Counted from the first letter of the stretch, positions 16,155 to 26,041 are shown. The stretch: 64,000 nucleotides of DNA from VYFG01 sp965221795 (GCA_965221795.1 OZ244914.1:2790001-2854000), one strand, 5' to 3'. Notes: generated by a model from the letters alone, not told the origin. Made by a program: numbers and translations.

Positions 16155-18278
16155 ATGCTTTCCAAACTCAACCTGAGCAAGGCTCGCTACAACTATATTC
16201 CAGATCATGTCCTGGGAGAAATCCTGACCAAACGATGGGCAGATAATATTGTTCCGATTCTCTTTCTGGGAATTACGGTATTGGTGCTGTCGAACCTGAT
16301 CCCAGGGTTTCTCTCACCCCAGAGCCTCAGTGATGCTGGACGGCAAATGGGGGAGTTTCTGATTATTGTCTGTGGCGTCTCGATCGTGATGATCGCTGGC
16401 GGAATTGATCTGAGCGTCGGCTCGATTTATGCCCTGTGTTCATTGACTGCAGTTGCAGTCGTTAACCTGCTGGCATGGCCGATTCCGATTGCCTTGTTGG
16501 TATCGGTTCTGGTTGGGGTGGCCTTCGGCGCATTTAACGGATTGCTGATCGGTTTTTTCAAGCTTCGTGCTTTCCTGACCACTCTGATCACCTTCGTGAT
16601 CGGTCGCGCAATCTATGATATCGCGCTGGATTACCTTGGGACCCCAATCCAGCTTTCATACGTTGACTCCCCGCTCTGGGATTTTATCGGGGACGGGTCT
16701 GTCGGCATGTTGCCGGTCAGCTTTATTTTTGCCATCGTGGTTCTGGTGATTGCGCACATTTTTGTCAGCCGCTCACGCCGTGGCTGGCACATCAGTGCCA
16801 TTGGCGGTTCGCGTCGTTCCGCTTTCAATACTGGCATTGATGTCAAACGAGTGGTTTTCTCGACCTATGTAATCTCTGGAGCCTGCTGCGGAATTGCAGG
16901 ATTTCTGTTCGGGGCTCGACTGAATGGCACCGGACCTGGAACGGGAATCGGGCTGGAAATTCTGGTTCTGACCGCTTGCGTCGTGGGCGGGATCAGTCTG
17001 GGAGGCGGACGTGGCTCCATTGCCAAGGGAGTACTGGGCGGATTGATTGTGCTCACTATCAACAACAGTCTGATTCGCATGGGATATCACAGTGGCACCA
17101 ATCAGATGGTGCTGGGCATCATGCTTACGTTCGCGGTTATTCTTGATATCCGTTGGCTACGGAATCGACACAAAGTGCTGGATAAGGTCTATGTCGCCCC
17201 GGTCTATTCATCCATGAGTGCGCCGGTATCTGCACTGCCGGACGATGGTACAGACTATGCCCTGAACTCTCGATTGTCGGAGTCCGAATTGATCGGAGCT
17301 GGTGAGGTGGAGGGCCCGGAAGATGTGATTCTGGATGAAGAGGATCATCTCTACTGTGGTTCGCGGCATGGAGATATTGTGCGGTTTTTTGCGCCGGACT
17401 ATCGGCAATGGGAAGTCTTTGTCCATATTGGCGGCTTTCCATTGGGAATGGCGTTTGACAAGGACCGCTCTCTCAAGATCTGTGTCGGTGCCATGGGGCT
17501 GTACTCGGTCACACCGGACCGGATAGTGGAAAGGTTGAGCGCGGAAACCAATCGGTCTTATCTTTCCATTATCGACGATGCCCGTTTACGGGATCCGAAT
17601 GACCTGGATATCGGCACCGATGGCAAGATCTACTTTACGGATTCCACCACCCGCTATGACGCTCATGAGTGGGCTGTAGACAGTGTGGAAAATCGACCGA
17701 CCGGCAGGGTTCTGGTCTATGACCCGCAAACCGGTAAAACCCGAACCCTGCTACGAAAACTCAGTTACCCGAATGGCGTCTGTATGGCACATGATGGGGA
17801 GTCTTTCTTTTTTGCCGAGTCCTGGGAGTGTCGTGTCAATCGGTATTGGTATCGTGGCCCCCGGGCGGGCCAACTGAAATGTGTCATTCGCGATATGCCG
17901 GGCTATCCTGACAATATCAACCGTGCATCCGATGGTTGCTATTGGATGGCTTGGCTTGGCATGCGAACCCCGACGTTTGATCTCATGCTGAAACGCCCGG
18001 GGACCAGGCGACGAATGACACGCCGGCTGCCACAGGACGACTGGCTGTTTCCCAACATCAATACTGGCGGCGTCGTCAAGTTTGATGAGGATGGTCACAT
18101 CATTGAGGCGTTGGGTGATTTGGGCGGGAAACATCACCCTATGGTGACCTCCATGCGCGAACACAAGGGGTACCTGTACATCGGCGGAATCCTGAACAAT
18201 CGAATCGGCAAGTACAAACTGGCAAATGCGGACCCGCAATGGACCGGCATCACATCTTATTGGGGGAAGGGAACTTGA
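16155..18278 (+). CDS. Fusion: ribose-type ABC permease + SMP-30/strictosidine-synthase-like beta-propeller
   Basis: A 707-residue protein. Residues about 30-340 are an RbsC-type permease (GGIDLSVGSIYALCSL, then GGISLGGGRGSIAKGVLGG near the end). A short linker precedes residues 370-705, a six-bladed propeller of the SMP-30/gluconolactonase/strictosidine-synthase superfamily, with GPEDVILDEEDHLYCGSRHG, the YFTDSTTRYDAHEW calcium-site region and LSYPNGVCMAHDGESFFFAE. RbsC usually ends near residue 330, so the propeller is an added domain. On which side of the membrane it lies depends on helix number, which was not determined. It shares the operon with the other permease, the binding protein, a second propeller protein and the ATPase. 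The TTGA at its end couples the next gene. Confidence 0.92.
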   Translation: MLSKLNLSKARYNYIPDHVLGEILTKRWADNIVPILFLGITVLVLSNLIPGFLSPQSLSDAGRQMGEFLIIVCGVSIVMIAGGIDLSVGSIYALCSLTAVAVVNLLAWPIPIALLVSVLVGVAFGAFNGLLIGFFKLRAFLTTLITFVIGRAIYDIALDYLGTPIQLSYVDSPLWDFIGDGSVGMLPVSFIFAIVVLVIAHIFVSRSRRGWHISAIGGSRRSAFNTGIDVKRVVFSTYVISGACCGIAGFLFGARLNGTGPGTGIGLEILVLTACVVGGISLGGGRGSIAKGVLGGLIVLTINNSLIRMGYHSGTNQMVLGIMLTFAVILDIRWLRNRHKVLDKVYVAPVYSSMSAPVSALPDDGTDYALNSRLSESELIGAGEVEGPEDVILDEEDHLYCGSRHGDIVRFFAPDYRQWEVFVHIGGFPLGMAFDKDRSLKICVGAMGLYSVTPDRIVERLSAETNRSYLSIIDDARLRDPNDLDIGTDGKIYFTDSTTRYDAHEWAVDSVENRPTGRVLVYDPQTGKTRTLLRKLSYPNGVCMAHDGESFFFAESWECRVNRYWYRGPRAGQLKCVIRDMPGYPDNINRASDGCYWMAWLGMRTPTFDLMLKRPGTRRRMTRRLPQDDWLFPNINTGGVVKFDEDGHIIEALGDLGGKHHPMVTSMREHKGYLYIGGILNNRIGKYKLANADPQWTGITSYWGKGT

Positions 18279-19387
18279 TCATCGACGAATGGTTTGACCG
18301 GTGTCTTGAGCGCCTTCGGACCAAGGCGATTGTGATCCCACCGCTCGACGGTGTCCTGCGCCCCAACCATCGTTTGGAGGAGTCGCCAACGGTCCTCACG
18401 CAGGTCGAACAACCCGACAACGCGATTGGCATAGATCGGGAGTTGTGGTTCTCCTCGCAAAACCGCTTGTTGAAGTGTAATCCGGCTGAAGGTCCGTCGC
18501 GGCCCCGGCTGATACAGGAATTCGATGCGGAGATCACTTGTATGACGAGTGCGCCCGATGGGGCTCTCGCCATCGGATTCGAGAACGGCAGACTTTTCGT
18601 AGGGGAAGTGACGCCAACGGATATCCATTGGTCAGAGAAAGAAGAGACTTTCTCATGCCTGACGGCTCTGGATTTCACCCCCGACCATAGATTGTTGGTC
18701 TGCCAGGGTTCATTGGATGTAATGAAACCCTCGGAAATGACGCGTGACCTGATGCAACTCGGGCGCAGTGGTTCGGTTTGGCTTCTGGACTTGGTTACCC
18801 GAAAGCGGACGCTGCTGGCGGATGGACTGGGCTATCCCTATGGGGTGGTGTCACTGCCAGGAAGCAACGAGATTCTGGTGTCCGAATGCTGGCAACATCG
18901 CATTCTCAAACTGTCCTTGCGGGGCGATCATGGGCCGGAACCGATTCTGGGAGATCTTCCGGGCTATCCGGCCCGCTTGGCCCGTCTGACCAATGAAGAA
19001 TGGATGCTTTGCCTCTATGCACCGAGAAATCGTCTCGTGGAATTTGTGTTGAGGGAACCCGAGTTCAGGCAACAAATGCTCGAAACGATTGCTCCGGAAT
19101 ACTGGATCGCACCGGCGTTGAGGAGTGCGCAGAATTTCTTGGGCCCATTGCAGCAAGGTGGAGTCAAAACCATGAATATCCACAAACCATGGGCACCATC
19201 GCTGTCCTATGGCCTGGCGATTCGGCTGGACAGTCATCACACTCCAGTTGACAGCTATCATAGCCGGGCCAACGGCGACCGACATGGGATCACGAGTGGT
19301 TGTCAGGTGCAGGGCCAGGTCCTGGTGACCTCGAAAGGGGGTAATTGCATTGTGGATTTGTCTGTACCAAACGGGAAGCAGCCATGA
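18275..19387 (+). CDS. SMP-30/gluconolactonase-like beta-propeller protein
   Basis: A protein of about 370 residues related to the propeller domain of the upstream fusion. Shared segments are RTLLADGLGYPYGVVSLPG, ILVSECWQHRILKL and LGDLPGYPARLARL, which match KTRTLLRKLSYPNGVCMAHD and onward in the fusion. No signal peptide is visible, so it is probably cytoplasmic. The TTG at 18275 overlaps the previous stop as TTGA and has a strong GGGGAAGGGA ribosome binding site; an upstream ATG at 18239 in the same frame is less likely. Members of this superfamily hydrolyse sugar lactones or other esters, so it may act on the imported compound. This is inference. Confidence 0.85.
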   Translation: MIIDEWFDRCLERLRTKAIVIPPLDGVLRPNHRLEESPTVLTQVEQPDNAIGIDRELWFSSQNRLLKCNPAEGPSRPRLIQEFDAEITCMTSAPDGALAIGFENGRLFVGEVTPTDIHWSEKEETFSCLTALDFTPDHRLLVCQGSLDVMKPSEMTRDLMQLGRSGSVWLLDLVTRKRTLLADGLGYPYGVVSLPGSNEILVSECWQHRILKLSLRGDHGPEPILGDLPGYPARLARLTNEEWMLCLYAPRNRLVEFVLREPEFRQQMLETIAPEYWIAPALRSAQNFLGPLQQGGVKTMNIHKPWAPSLSYGLAIRLDSHHTPVDSYHSRANGDRHGITSGCQVQGQVLVTSKGGNCIVDLSVPNGKQP

Positions 19388-20880
19388 CGGTTGTGCTGAG
19401 GATGGAAAACATCTGCAAGGAGTATCGTGGTGCCAAGGCGGTACAGAACATCGACTTTGATCTTGTAGAGGGGGAGCTGCATTCGATACTGGGGGAAAAT
19501 GGTGCCGGCAAGTCGACGTTGACCAAGTTAATGGCGGGTGTCATTGAACCTTCCAGTGGGGGGATGTACTTCCATGGCCGCAAGGTTCAGTTTCAGGGAC
19601 CGTCCGAAGCATTGGCCATGGGGATTGCCATGGTATTCCAGGAAACCAGTCTGGTACCTTCCATGACAGTCGCCCAGAATCTTTTTCTGGGCAATGAGAA
19701 ATTCCTCAACCGTCTTCGGCGAATCAATATTCTGGCACAACAGTTCCTGCAGTCCCTGAATTTCACCGTCAGTCCTACCGCCTTGGTAATGTCATTGGGA
19801 GCCGCGCAGCGCCAGATGTTGGAAATCGCCAGGGCTGTCCGGTTGAATGCCAAGGTTCTGATCTTTGACGAACCAACGGCCTCCCTGACTCCAGAAGAAA
19901 AACAGCACCTGTTCTCGTTGATTCAGCGCTTGCGTAATCAAGGTGTTTCAGTCATTTTTATTTCCCATGCCCTGGAGGAATCTCTTCAGATCAGTGACCG
20001 GATTACCGTTCTGCGTGATGGGCAAAAGATCTTGACCGAACCGGCCGGTAGTCTCGACCGCCATCAGGTGGTCCAGGCGATGGTCGGACGCAGCCTTTCC
20101 TATCAGACCGGTCATCGCAGGTCGTCGAAGGAGATTCGTCCTGCTGGCAACCGCATATTGAGTGTGCAGGGTTTATCGATGGGCAATCTGGTCAAGAACA
20201 ACTCGTTTTCGGTGTTTTCGGGGCAGGTGACCACGATTTTCGGCTTGGTAGGCTCGGGAAGAACTGAAACGGCCAAGATTCTGTCGGGTATCTACAAGCG
20301 TGACTTTGCGCGTGGGGGGCAAATCATGTTTCGTGGGGAGCCGGTTCGTTTTCGAGTGCCGAGCAAGGCGGTGGCCAGGGGCATCGTCTATGTGACGGAA
20401 GACCGCAAGACCGAAGGGTTTTTCGACACCATGTCGGTTGGGGAAAATTTCTATGCAGGACTTCTGTCGTCGAAAAAGCATACGGGAGCCACTGTCAGCA
20501 TGCGTGAATTGCGGGATCTGTCGCGCTCCTGGATCCCGCAGATGTCGATCAAGGCGATCAACGATAACGCCAGTGTGGTGGAATTGTCGGGCGGCAACCA
20601 GCAAAAGACCGTGATTGGCAAGACATTGATCCAAAAACCTGAATTAGTGATTTTCGATGAGCCCACCCGGGGCGTGGATGTGGCGGCAATCACGGAAATT
20701 CATGAGTTGATCGGCAATCTTGCGGATACCGGGCTGGCTGTGATTGTGATTTCGTCTTACCTGCCTGAGGTGCGAAAGCTTTCCGATCGTATTCTGGTAT
20801 GCCGACAGGGGAGGATAGTAGAAGAATTTTCCCCGGATGATGTCACTGATGAGAGCATCATGTTTGCCGCAGTTCATTGA
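19384..20880 (+). CDS. Ribose-type ABC transporter ATPase with two cassettes
   Basis: A 498-residue double ABC ATPase of the RbsA/MglA/XylG group. The first cassette has an intact Walker A (GENGAGKST), a degenerate signature (SLGAAQRQM) and Walker B with FDEPTASLTPEE. The second has the usual degenerate Walker A (GLVGSGRTE), the signature ELSGGNQQK and FDEPTRGVDV. The ATG at 19384 overlaps the previous stop as ATGA. It completes the importer (two permease domains, binding protein, ATPase). The fact that all parts are translationally coupled to the propeller genes suggests a shared substrate. Confidence 0.95.
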   Translation: MTVVLRMENICKEYRGAKAVQNIDFDLVEGELHSILGENGAGKSTLTKLMAGVIEPSSGGMYFHGRKVQFQGPSEALAMGIAMVFQETSLVPSMTVAQNLFLGNEKFLNRLRRINILAQQFLQSLNFTVSPTALVMSLGAAQRQMLEIARAVRLNAKVLIFDEPTASLTPEEKQHLFSLIQRLRNQGVSVIFISHALEESLQISDRITVLRDGQKILTEPAGSLDRHQVVQAMVGRSLSYQTGHRRSSKEIRPAGNRILSVQGLSMGNLVKNNSFSVFSGQVTTIFGLVGSGRTETAKILSGIYKRDFARGGQIMFRGEPVRFRVPSKAVARGIVYVTEDRKTEGFFDTMSVGENFYAGLLSSKKHTGATVSMRELRDLSRSWIPQMSIKAINDNASVVELSGGNQQKTVIGKTLIQKPELVIFDEPTRGVDVAAITEIHELIGNLADTGLAVIVISSYLPEVRKLSDRILVCRQGRIVEEFSPDDVTDESIMFAAVH

Positions 20881-21021
20881 ACCAGCTTTCTCGATCAGGT
20901 TTCATCCGGATCCCTCCCTGAATTCTCACTGGTTCCGGATGGCCCTTATGGTCTTGGTACGTATTGATGCTCAACCGGCTCCTGATCCCAAACTGATAGG
21001 GAAGCAAGGACTTGCCTGAGA

Positions 21022-21852
21022 TCATTCATGGGCATTCGATGGGCTGACATCTTGCTGGTCATGGGTCAGGGTATGGTCCATCTCCAAAGCGGGTTGGGCG
21101 GTCGGACAACTGCCGACCGGCCTGGCTGGGACGCCGGCGACCGTGCTATGTGGGCTGACATCGTCCAACACCACACTTCCTGCCCCAATTTTGGCTCCTT
21201 GGCCGACCGTGACATTACCGAGGATCTTGGCACCGGCACCGATCAGTACCCCACTGGCAATTTTCGGATGGCGGTCGCCGCCATCTTTTCCGGTACCTCC
21301 CAATGTCACCTCATGAAGCATGGACACATTGTCCCCCACTACAGCCGTTTCGCCAATGACAATGGAATGGGCATGGTCTATCAGGATGCCAGAGCCGATA
21401 CGGGCGGCAGGATGGATATCCATTGAGAAGATATCGCTGATACGACTCTGCAGGTAGATCGCCAGCTCCCGACGTCCCTGCTGCCAGAGCCAATGCGCGA
21501 CTCGGTAAGCCTGTAACCCTTGGTATCCCTTATAGTAGAGGAATGGCTCGGAGTATCGACGGCAGGCTGGGTCACGATCCCGGATAGCCATCAGGTCCTG
21601 CTGTGCGGCATCACGAATGGCCGGTTCTTCTTTCACTGCTCGGAGAGCGAGTGGTTGAATATGCTCACCCGGCAGGACGAGAGAAGCGAGCCGTTGGGCA
21701 AGCATCTGTCCCATGGCCTGTTCGAAATTTGAATGGTCCAATATCATGGATCGAACATAATCGGCCAGCATCGGCTCCGCGACAATCAATGCCTCGGCTT
21801 CATGTCGAATGGATTGCCAAACGGGATGTGAGTGCTGCAGGGGGGAGGACAT
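21022..21852 (-). CDS. cysE: Serine O-acetyltransferase
   Basis: A 276-residue cytoplasmic enzyme that transfers acetyl from acetyl-CoA to serine, the first step of cysteine synthesis. The N-terminal helical domain (residues 1-140) is followed by a left-handed hexapeptide-repeat beta helix. The catalytic region DIHPAARIGSGILIDHAHSIVIGETAVVGDN and the acetyl-CoA loop LGGTGKDGGDRHP are intact. It is a free-standing minus-strand gene, downstream of degP on the same strand. The C-terminal tail after VAGVPARPV is longer than usual. Confidence 0.96.
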   Translation of the reverse strand: MSSPLQHSHPVWQSIRHEAEALIVAEPMLADYVRSMILDHSNFEQAMGQMLAQRLASLVLPGEHIQPLALRAVKEEPAIRDAAQQDLMAIRDRDPACRRYSEPFLYYKGYQGLQAYRVAHWLWQQGRRELAIYLQSRISDIFSMDIHPAARIGSGILIDHAHSIVIGETAVVGDNVSMLHEVTLGGTGKDGGDRHPKIASGVLIGAGAKILGNVTVGQGAKIGAGSVVLDDVSPHSTVAGVPARPVGSCPTAQPALEMDHTLTHDQQDVSPSNAHE

Positions 21853-21916
21853 GGATCAGGTTGTGGAGAAAAATCAGATCTGCTGGGGTGGTGAATCCAG
21901 TGCACAGGCTGCAAGC

Positions 21917-21948
21917 CCGGAACACCGCGAAATCTCGCGGCGTTCCGG
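21917..21948 (-). terminator. Hairpin between degP and cysE
   Basis: CCGGAAC-A-CCGCGA, loop AATC, TCGCGG-C-GTTCCGG forms a 14-bp stem with one mismatch, 24 bases beyond the degP stop. No T-run follows on the minus strand, so termination is plausible but may need Rho. Confidence 0.5.
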
Positions 21949-21971
21949 TGCCGATATCGGGCCAAAAAAAG

Positions 21972-23471
21972 TTACGACCCGTCCAGAGGAAGAGCCACGA
22001 AGATCGCTCCGCCATCCTGTTGTACCAGCAGCAGGACGGATGACTTGCCTTCTTCGATGGCTTTGCGGATGCCGGCGTTGACCTCATCCGGGGAGGTGAC
22101 CGGCTCGTTGCCCACCTTGGTAATCAATTGGCCCGCGCGCATTCCACGAGCGGCGGCCGGACTGCCGGGTTCTACTTCGGTCACGACCACGCCCATGCGA
22201 TCCTGCTGAATGTCATACTGTTCTCTGGTGTCTGGGTTCAGTAGGCCGAGACTCAGACCCAGGGTATTCGTCTCAGAACTGTCCTGCGCCTCGGATGAGG
22301 TTGCGGTGTTTTCTGCATGGCTGTCTCCGCCCACAGCCATCCGGACCGTCTTCTGTTGCTGGTTTCTCCAGATGACTACCTCGACCTGTTTTCCGATGTC
22401 GGTCAGTGCGACGGTTTTGGGCAACTCTCGCATCTGCAGAATGTCCTTGCCATCGAAACTCAGAATGATATCGCCCACTTCGATATCGGCCATGTCGGCC
22501 GGACTGCCTTCGACAATTTGTGTGACCAGGGCCCCCCGGGCCTCGTCAAGCCCCAGGCTGCTGGCAATCTCTTCATCGACCGTCTGAATCTGGATACCAA
22601 GGTAGCCGCGCTGGACCGAGCCGGTACTCTTCAGTTGGTTGATCACCACACTGGCGATGCTCGAAGGAATGGCGAAGCCGATGCCGACACTGCCACCATT
22701 AGGTGAATAAATCACGCTGTTGATGCCGATCACTTCGCCTTTCATATTGAACAGCGGTCCTCCCGAGTTGCCGCGGTTGATCGGGGCATCAATCTGGATG
22801 AAATCATCTACCAGCCCGGAACGGATATCCCGCCCCCGAGCTGAAATAATCCCTTTGGTGGTGGTGCCGCCGAGCCCGAAAGGATTTCCGATAGCGACAA
22901 CCCAGTCTCCGACCCGGGTTTTCTCCGAGTCCCCGAAGATCACATAGGGGTAGGGCTGGTCACCATCAATCTCCAGCAGGGCCAGGTCAGTTTTACTGTC
23001 CGTGCCCTTGAGTTTGGCGGGAACCCGAGTGCCGTTATCAAACACTACTTCAATCTCGTCGGCATCTTCAATCACATGATTGTTGGTCACGACCAGTCCA
23101 CTCGGGTCGACAATAAAACCGGAACCGACAGCCGTGGTCTTGCGTTCGTACGGAGCGTTCCGATTTGGCGTGTCGAACTGATCACCGAAAAAACGCCGGA
23201 AAAACTCTTCCAGTTCGGGAGGCTGGCCACGGAAATTCGGCCCACGACGCGAGGTGGTGACGGTACCAGTCACCGAGATGTTGACGACCGCCGGCTTTAC
23301 CGCTTCTACCAGGGTTGAAAAGCCTTCCAGAATATCCACTTCAGGCAAGCCGACGGCTGCATGGTCATTGTCGGCTGCGGAAGCTGCCAAACCAGTGAAG
23401 CCAAACAAACTGAGTGAAAGGATGCCCGCAACGAGAGTGTGTCTTTGCGGAATCAGGAAAAAAGTCTTCAT
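21972..23471 (-). CDS. degP: DegP/HtrA-family periplasmic serine protease (Do)
   Basis: A 499-residue quality-control protease. The signal peptide ends near AASA (residue 33). The trypsin-like domain has the catalytic His in NNHVIEDADE, Asp in KTDLALLEID and Ser in NRGNSGGPLFN. Two PDZ domains follow: the first around GYLGIQIQTVDEEIASSLGL and GALVTQIVEGSPADMA, the second around VVVTEVEPGSPAAARGM. It should degrade or refold misfolded envelope proteins. The ATG at 23471 gives the signal peptide; an in-frame ATG at 23513 would add a non-secretory extension. It could equally be called MucD/DegQ. Confidence 0.96.
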   Translation of the reverse strand: MKTFFLIPQRHTLVAGILSLSLFGFTGLAASAADNDHAAVGLPEVDILEGFSTLVEAVKPAVVNISVTGTVTTSRRGPNFRGQPPELEEFFRRFFGDQFDTPNRNAPYERKTTAVGSGFIVDPSGLVVTNNHVIEDADEIEVVFDNGTRVPAKLKGTDSKTDLALLEIDGDQPYPYVIFGDSEKTRVGDWVVAIGNPFGLGGTTTKGIISARGRDIRSGLVDDFIQIDAPINRGNSGGPLFNMKGEVIGINSVIYSPNGGSVGIGFAIPSSIASVVINQLKSTGSVQRGYLGIQIQTVDEEIASSLGLDEARGALVTQIVEGSPADMADIEVGDIILSFDGKDILQMRELPKTVALTDIGKQVEVVIWRNQQQKTVRMAVGGDSHAENTATSSEAQDSSETNTLGLSLGLLNPDTREQYDIQQDRMGVVVTEVEPGSPAAARGMRAGQLITKVGNEPVTSPDEVNAGIRKAIEEGKSSVLLLVQQDGGAIFVALPLDGS

Positions 23472-23756
23472 AGTCAATGCAGTACCTCTTGAGTCAGATT
23501 GCAAAGTCGGCAAAGTAGCAAAGTCTGTCTTGCTGTAATGTGAATGGTGAATTAAGAAATGGTAATTTTAGTCAGGGAACTTTTTTGCCAAGCAGCAGAA
23601 TCGGAAGAGAGCAGAAAATCCATGGGCCCGGAAGAACACATCATGGCACGGCGGTTGGTTGCGTTTCGCACACCGATATTTCCTTCTTCTGACCAGTGGG
23701 CGATGATAGCAGGGCATGTCCAGAGGGTCGTGATGCCAGCGGCCTCTGTCGCACAC

Positions 23757-25049
23757 TCAGTAATGTGCATGATCAAAGGTTTGCTTTCCCGAGGCGAATG
23801 TCATGACCACCCGCCCGACGAATTCCTGGCCGAAGAAAGGGGAGTTCCGGCCGTGACTCAGGGTATGTTCCGGCAAAAACTGCCAACGGTGATTGGGGTC
23901 CACAAGGCACAAGTCTGCCTTGCCACCGGGAGTGAGATGTCCAGCATCAATGCCGATCACTCGGGCGGGGTTGATGGTTAACGCTGCGATAGCCTGGCCC
24001 ATGGTGATGGCACCGGACTGTACGAGCGAGAGAGTGAGCGGCAGCAGACTTTCGAGGCCAGCAATCCCCGTGGCTGCTTCGCCAAAAGGGGCCAGTTTGG
24101 CGTCTTCCCCATGAGGCTGGTGGTCAGAGCAAATCACGTCAATCGTGCCATTCCGTAGTCCCTCCAGCAGGTGTATCCGGTCCTGTTCGGTGCGAAGGGG
24201 CGGGATCACTTTGTATTGGGTATCGAAGGCACCGATATGGCTTTCGGATAACAGCAATTGATGGATCGCGACACTGGTACTCACCGGCAGATCATGATCC
24301 CGCGCCTCCTGGATCATGGAGACCGAGCGGCCACTTGACAGCAGGCTGATATGTGATCGGGCACCACTGGTTTCGATCAGGGCGAGATCCCGAGCCACGC
24401 CCACGGTTTCGGCCGCTTCGGGTATTGCCGGAAGTCCAAGACGGGTGCTGACCTCGCCCTCATGTACGACACCATTTCCCATCAGCCACGGATCCTGGGG
24501 GGTCAGGAAAACCGGAATGTCATAAGTAGAGGCGTATTGCATGGCCCGACGCATGACCAGCGTGTTTTCGACTGCGACCATGCCGTTACTGACTCCCACG
24601 CAACCGGTATCGGACAGCATGGCCATGTCGGTGAGTCGTTCTCCCGAGAGCCCGACTGTGAGTCCGCCAAGAGGGTGCACAGAGCAAAACCCGCTGGATT
24701 CCGCCCGGCCACGGATCATATTGACCATGGCTGGAGTATCTACGACCGGCCAGGTATCTGGAGGGCATACCAGACGGGTGATCCCACCCGCGGCAGCGGC
24801 AGCCGTCTCACTGGCAATTGTAGCTTTGTGTTCTTCACCGGGTTCACGCAGGCGTGCGCAAAGGTCTACCAGTCCCGGTAATACCATCTGCCCCGTCGCA
24901 TCAATGATCCGGTCCGCGACAAATTCCTGCGCAGAGTGTCCAACGAACCGTATCCGATCTCCTTCAATTCCGATATCCCGAATTTCTTCGAGATCATTCG
25001 CCGGATCTACGACGAGGCCGCCCTGGATGAGGAGCTTGAAACCGCTCAT
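23757..25049 (-). CDS. pyrC': Dihydroorotase-like protein lacking metal ligands (pseudo-DHOase, PyrC')
   Basis: A 430-residue amidohydrolase-fold protein that overlaps pyrB by 4 bases. In active dihydroorotases the first strand ends with an HxH zinc motif before LREPG; here it is CAR at residues 64-66 (LVDLCARLREPG). The later His-containing strand is also altered (VFLTPQDP), although ICSDHQPH is kept. This matches the catalytically dead PyrC' of Pseudomonas, which is needed structurally for the aspartate transcarbamoylase dodecamer. A separate active dihydroorotase should be encoded elsewhere. The PyrC' role is inferred from the lost residues and the operon position. Confidence 0.9.
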   Translation of the reverse strand: MSGFKLLIQGGLVVDPANDLEEIRDIGIEGDRIRFVGHSAQEFVADRIIDATGQMVLPGLVDLCARLREPGEEHKATIASETAAAAAGGITRLVCPPDTWPVVDTPAMVNMIRGRAESSGFCSVHPLGGLTVGLSGERLTDMAMLSDTGCVGVSNGMVAVENTLVMRRAMQYASTYDIPVFLTPQDPWLMGNGVVHEGEVSTRLGLPAIPEAAETVGVARDLALIETSGARSHISLLSSGRSVSMIQEARDHDLPVSTSVAIHQLLLSESHIGAFDTQYKVIPPLRTEQDRIHLLEGLRNGTIDVICSDHQPHGEDAKLAPFGEAATGIAGLESLLPLTLSLVQSGAITMGQAIAALTINPARVIGIDAGHLTPGGKADLCLVDPNHRWQFLPEHTLSHGRNSPFFGQEFVGRVVMTFASGKQTFDHAHY

Positions 25050-26041
25050 TGGGCGTCTGCCCGTTCGGTACCGCCCATCAGGGTAGCCATGATGGACATG
25101 CGGACGGCGATGCCGTTGGTGACCTGCGAAAGGATGGCCGATTGGTGCCCGTCAGCGACGGTCGAGGAAATCTCCAGCCCCCGGTTGATCGGTCCCGGAT
25201 GCATGACCATGGCGTCAGGTTTGGCGTGCTGCAATTTCTCCTCGGTCAGACCATACCGACTGAAGTATTCCTGTTCACTGGGCACCAGTTGTCCTTCCAT
25301 CCGCTCACGTTGCAAGCGCAGCATCATGACCACATCGGTATCTCGGATTCCGACTCGAAGATCCGAAAACACCGTCACGCCCATGGCTTCCACTTCGGTA
25401 GGAATGAGCGTTCGTGGACCGATGACCCGGACTTCATCCACACCAAGGATCTTGAGGGCATGAATCTGTGACCGGGCCACCCGGGAGTGCAGGATGTCGC
25501 CGACAATGGCTACTTTCAGGCCGGCAAATTCTTTCTTCCCCCGTCGGATGGTGAACATATCCAGCATGGCTTGAGTTGGGTGGGCGTGCCGACCGTCGCC
25601 GGCATTGATGACTCGAACATGCGGCGGCAGATGCTGTGCAATCAGGTGTGCCGCACCGCTGGCAGAATCCCGGACCACAAACATGTCGGTATGCATCGCC
25701 TCCAGAGTCCGCACGGTATCGAGAATGGTCTCTCCCTTGGAGGTGGACATTCGGGTGGCACTCATGTTGATGACGTCTGCAGACAATCGTTTGGCGGCAA
25801 TTTCAAATGTAGTCCGGGTTCGGGTGCTGGGCTCGAAAAACAGGTTGACCAGAGTCTTGCCACGCAGCAGAGGTACCTTGCGAATTTCCCGCTGGCCAAA
25901 ACTGATGAACGATTCTGCCGTGTCGAGAATACCAAGCAAAGTACTTCGGGGCATGCCATGAAGGGTGAGGAAATGGCGCAATTTGCCCCGTGCATCAAAC
26001 TGTACGGCACTGTCCGTTGGAATTGATGCAGGATCGTTCAT
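25046..26041 (-). CDS. pyrB: Aspartate carbamoyltransferase catalytic subunit
   Basis: A 331-residue enzyme joining carbamoyl phosphate and aspartate, the committed step of pyrimidine synthesis. The carbamoyl-phosphate motif is PSTRTRTTFE; further signatures are NAGDGRHAHPTQAMLD and MHPGPINRG. It overlaps pyrC' by 4 bases and pyrR by 4 bases, so the three are translationally coupled. The N-terminal extension before LRHFLTLHGM is typical of the form that complexes with PyrC'. Confidence 0.97.
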   Translation of the reverse strand: MNDPASIPTDSAVQFDARGKLRHFLTLHGMPRSTLLGILDTAESFISFGQREIRKVPLLRGKTLVNLFFEPSTRTRTTFEIAAKRLSADVINMSATRMSTSKGETILDTVRTLEAMHTDMFVVRDSASGAAHLIAQHLPPHVRVINAGDGRHAHPTQAMLDMFTIRRGKKEFAGLKVAIVGDILHSRVARSQIHALKILGVDEVRVIGPRTLIPTEVEAMGVTVFSDLRVGIRDTDVVMMLRLQRERMEGQLVPSEQEYFSRYGLTEEKLQHAKPDAMVMHPGPINRGLEISSTVADGHQSAILSQVTNGIAVRMSIMATLMGGTERADAQ

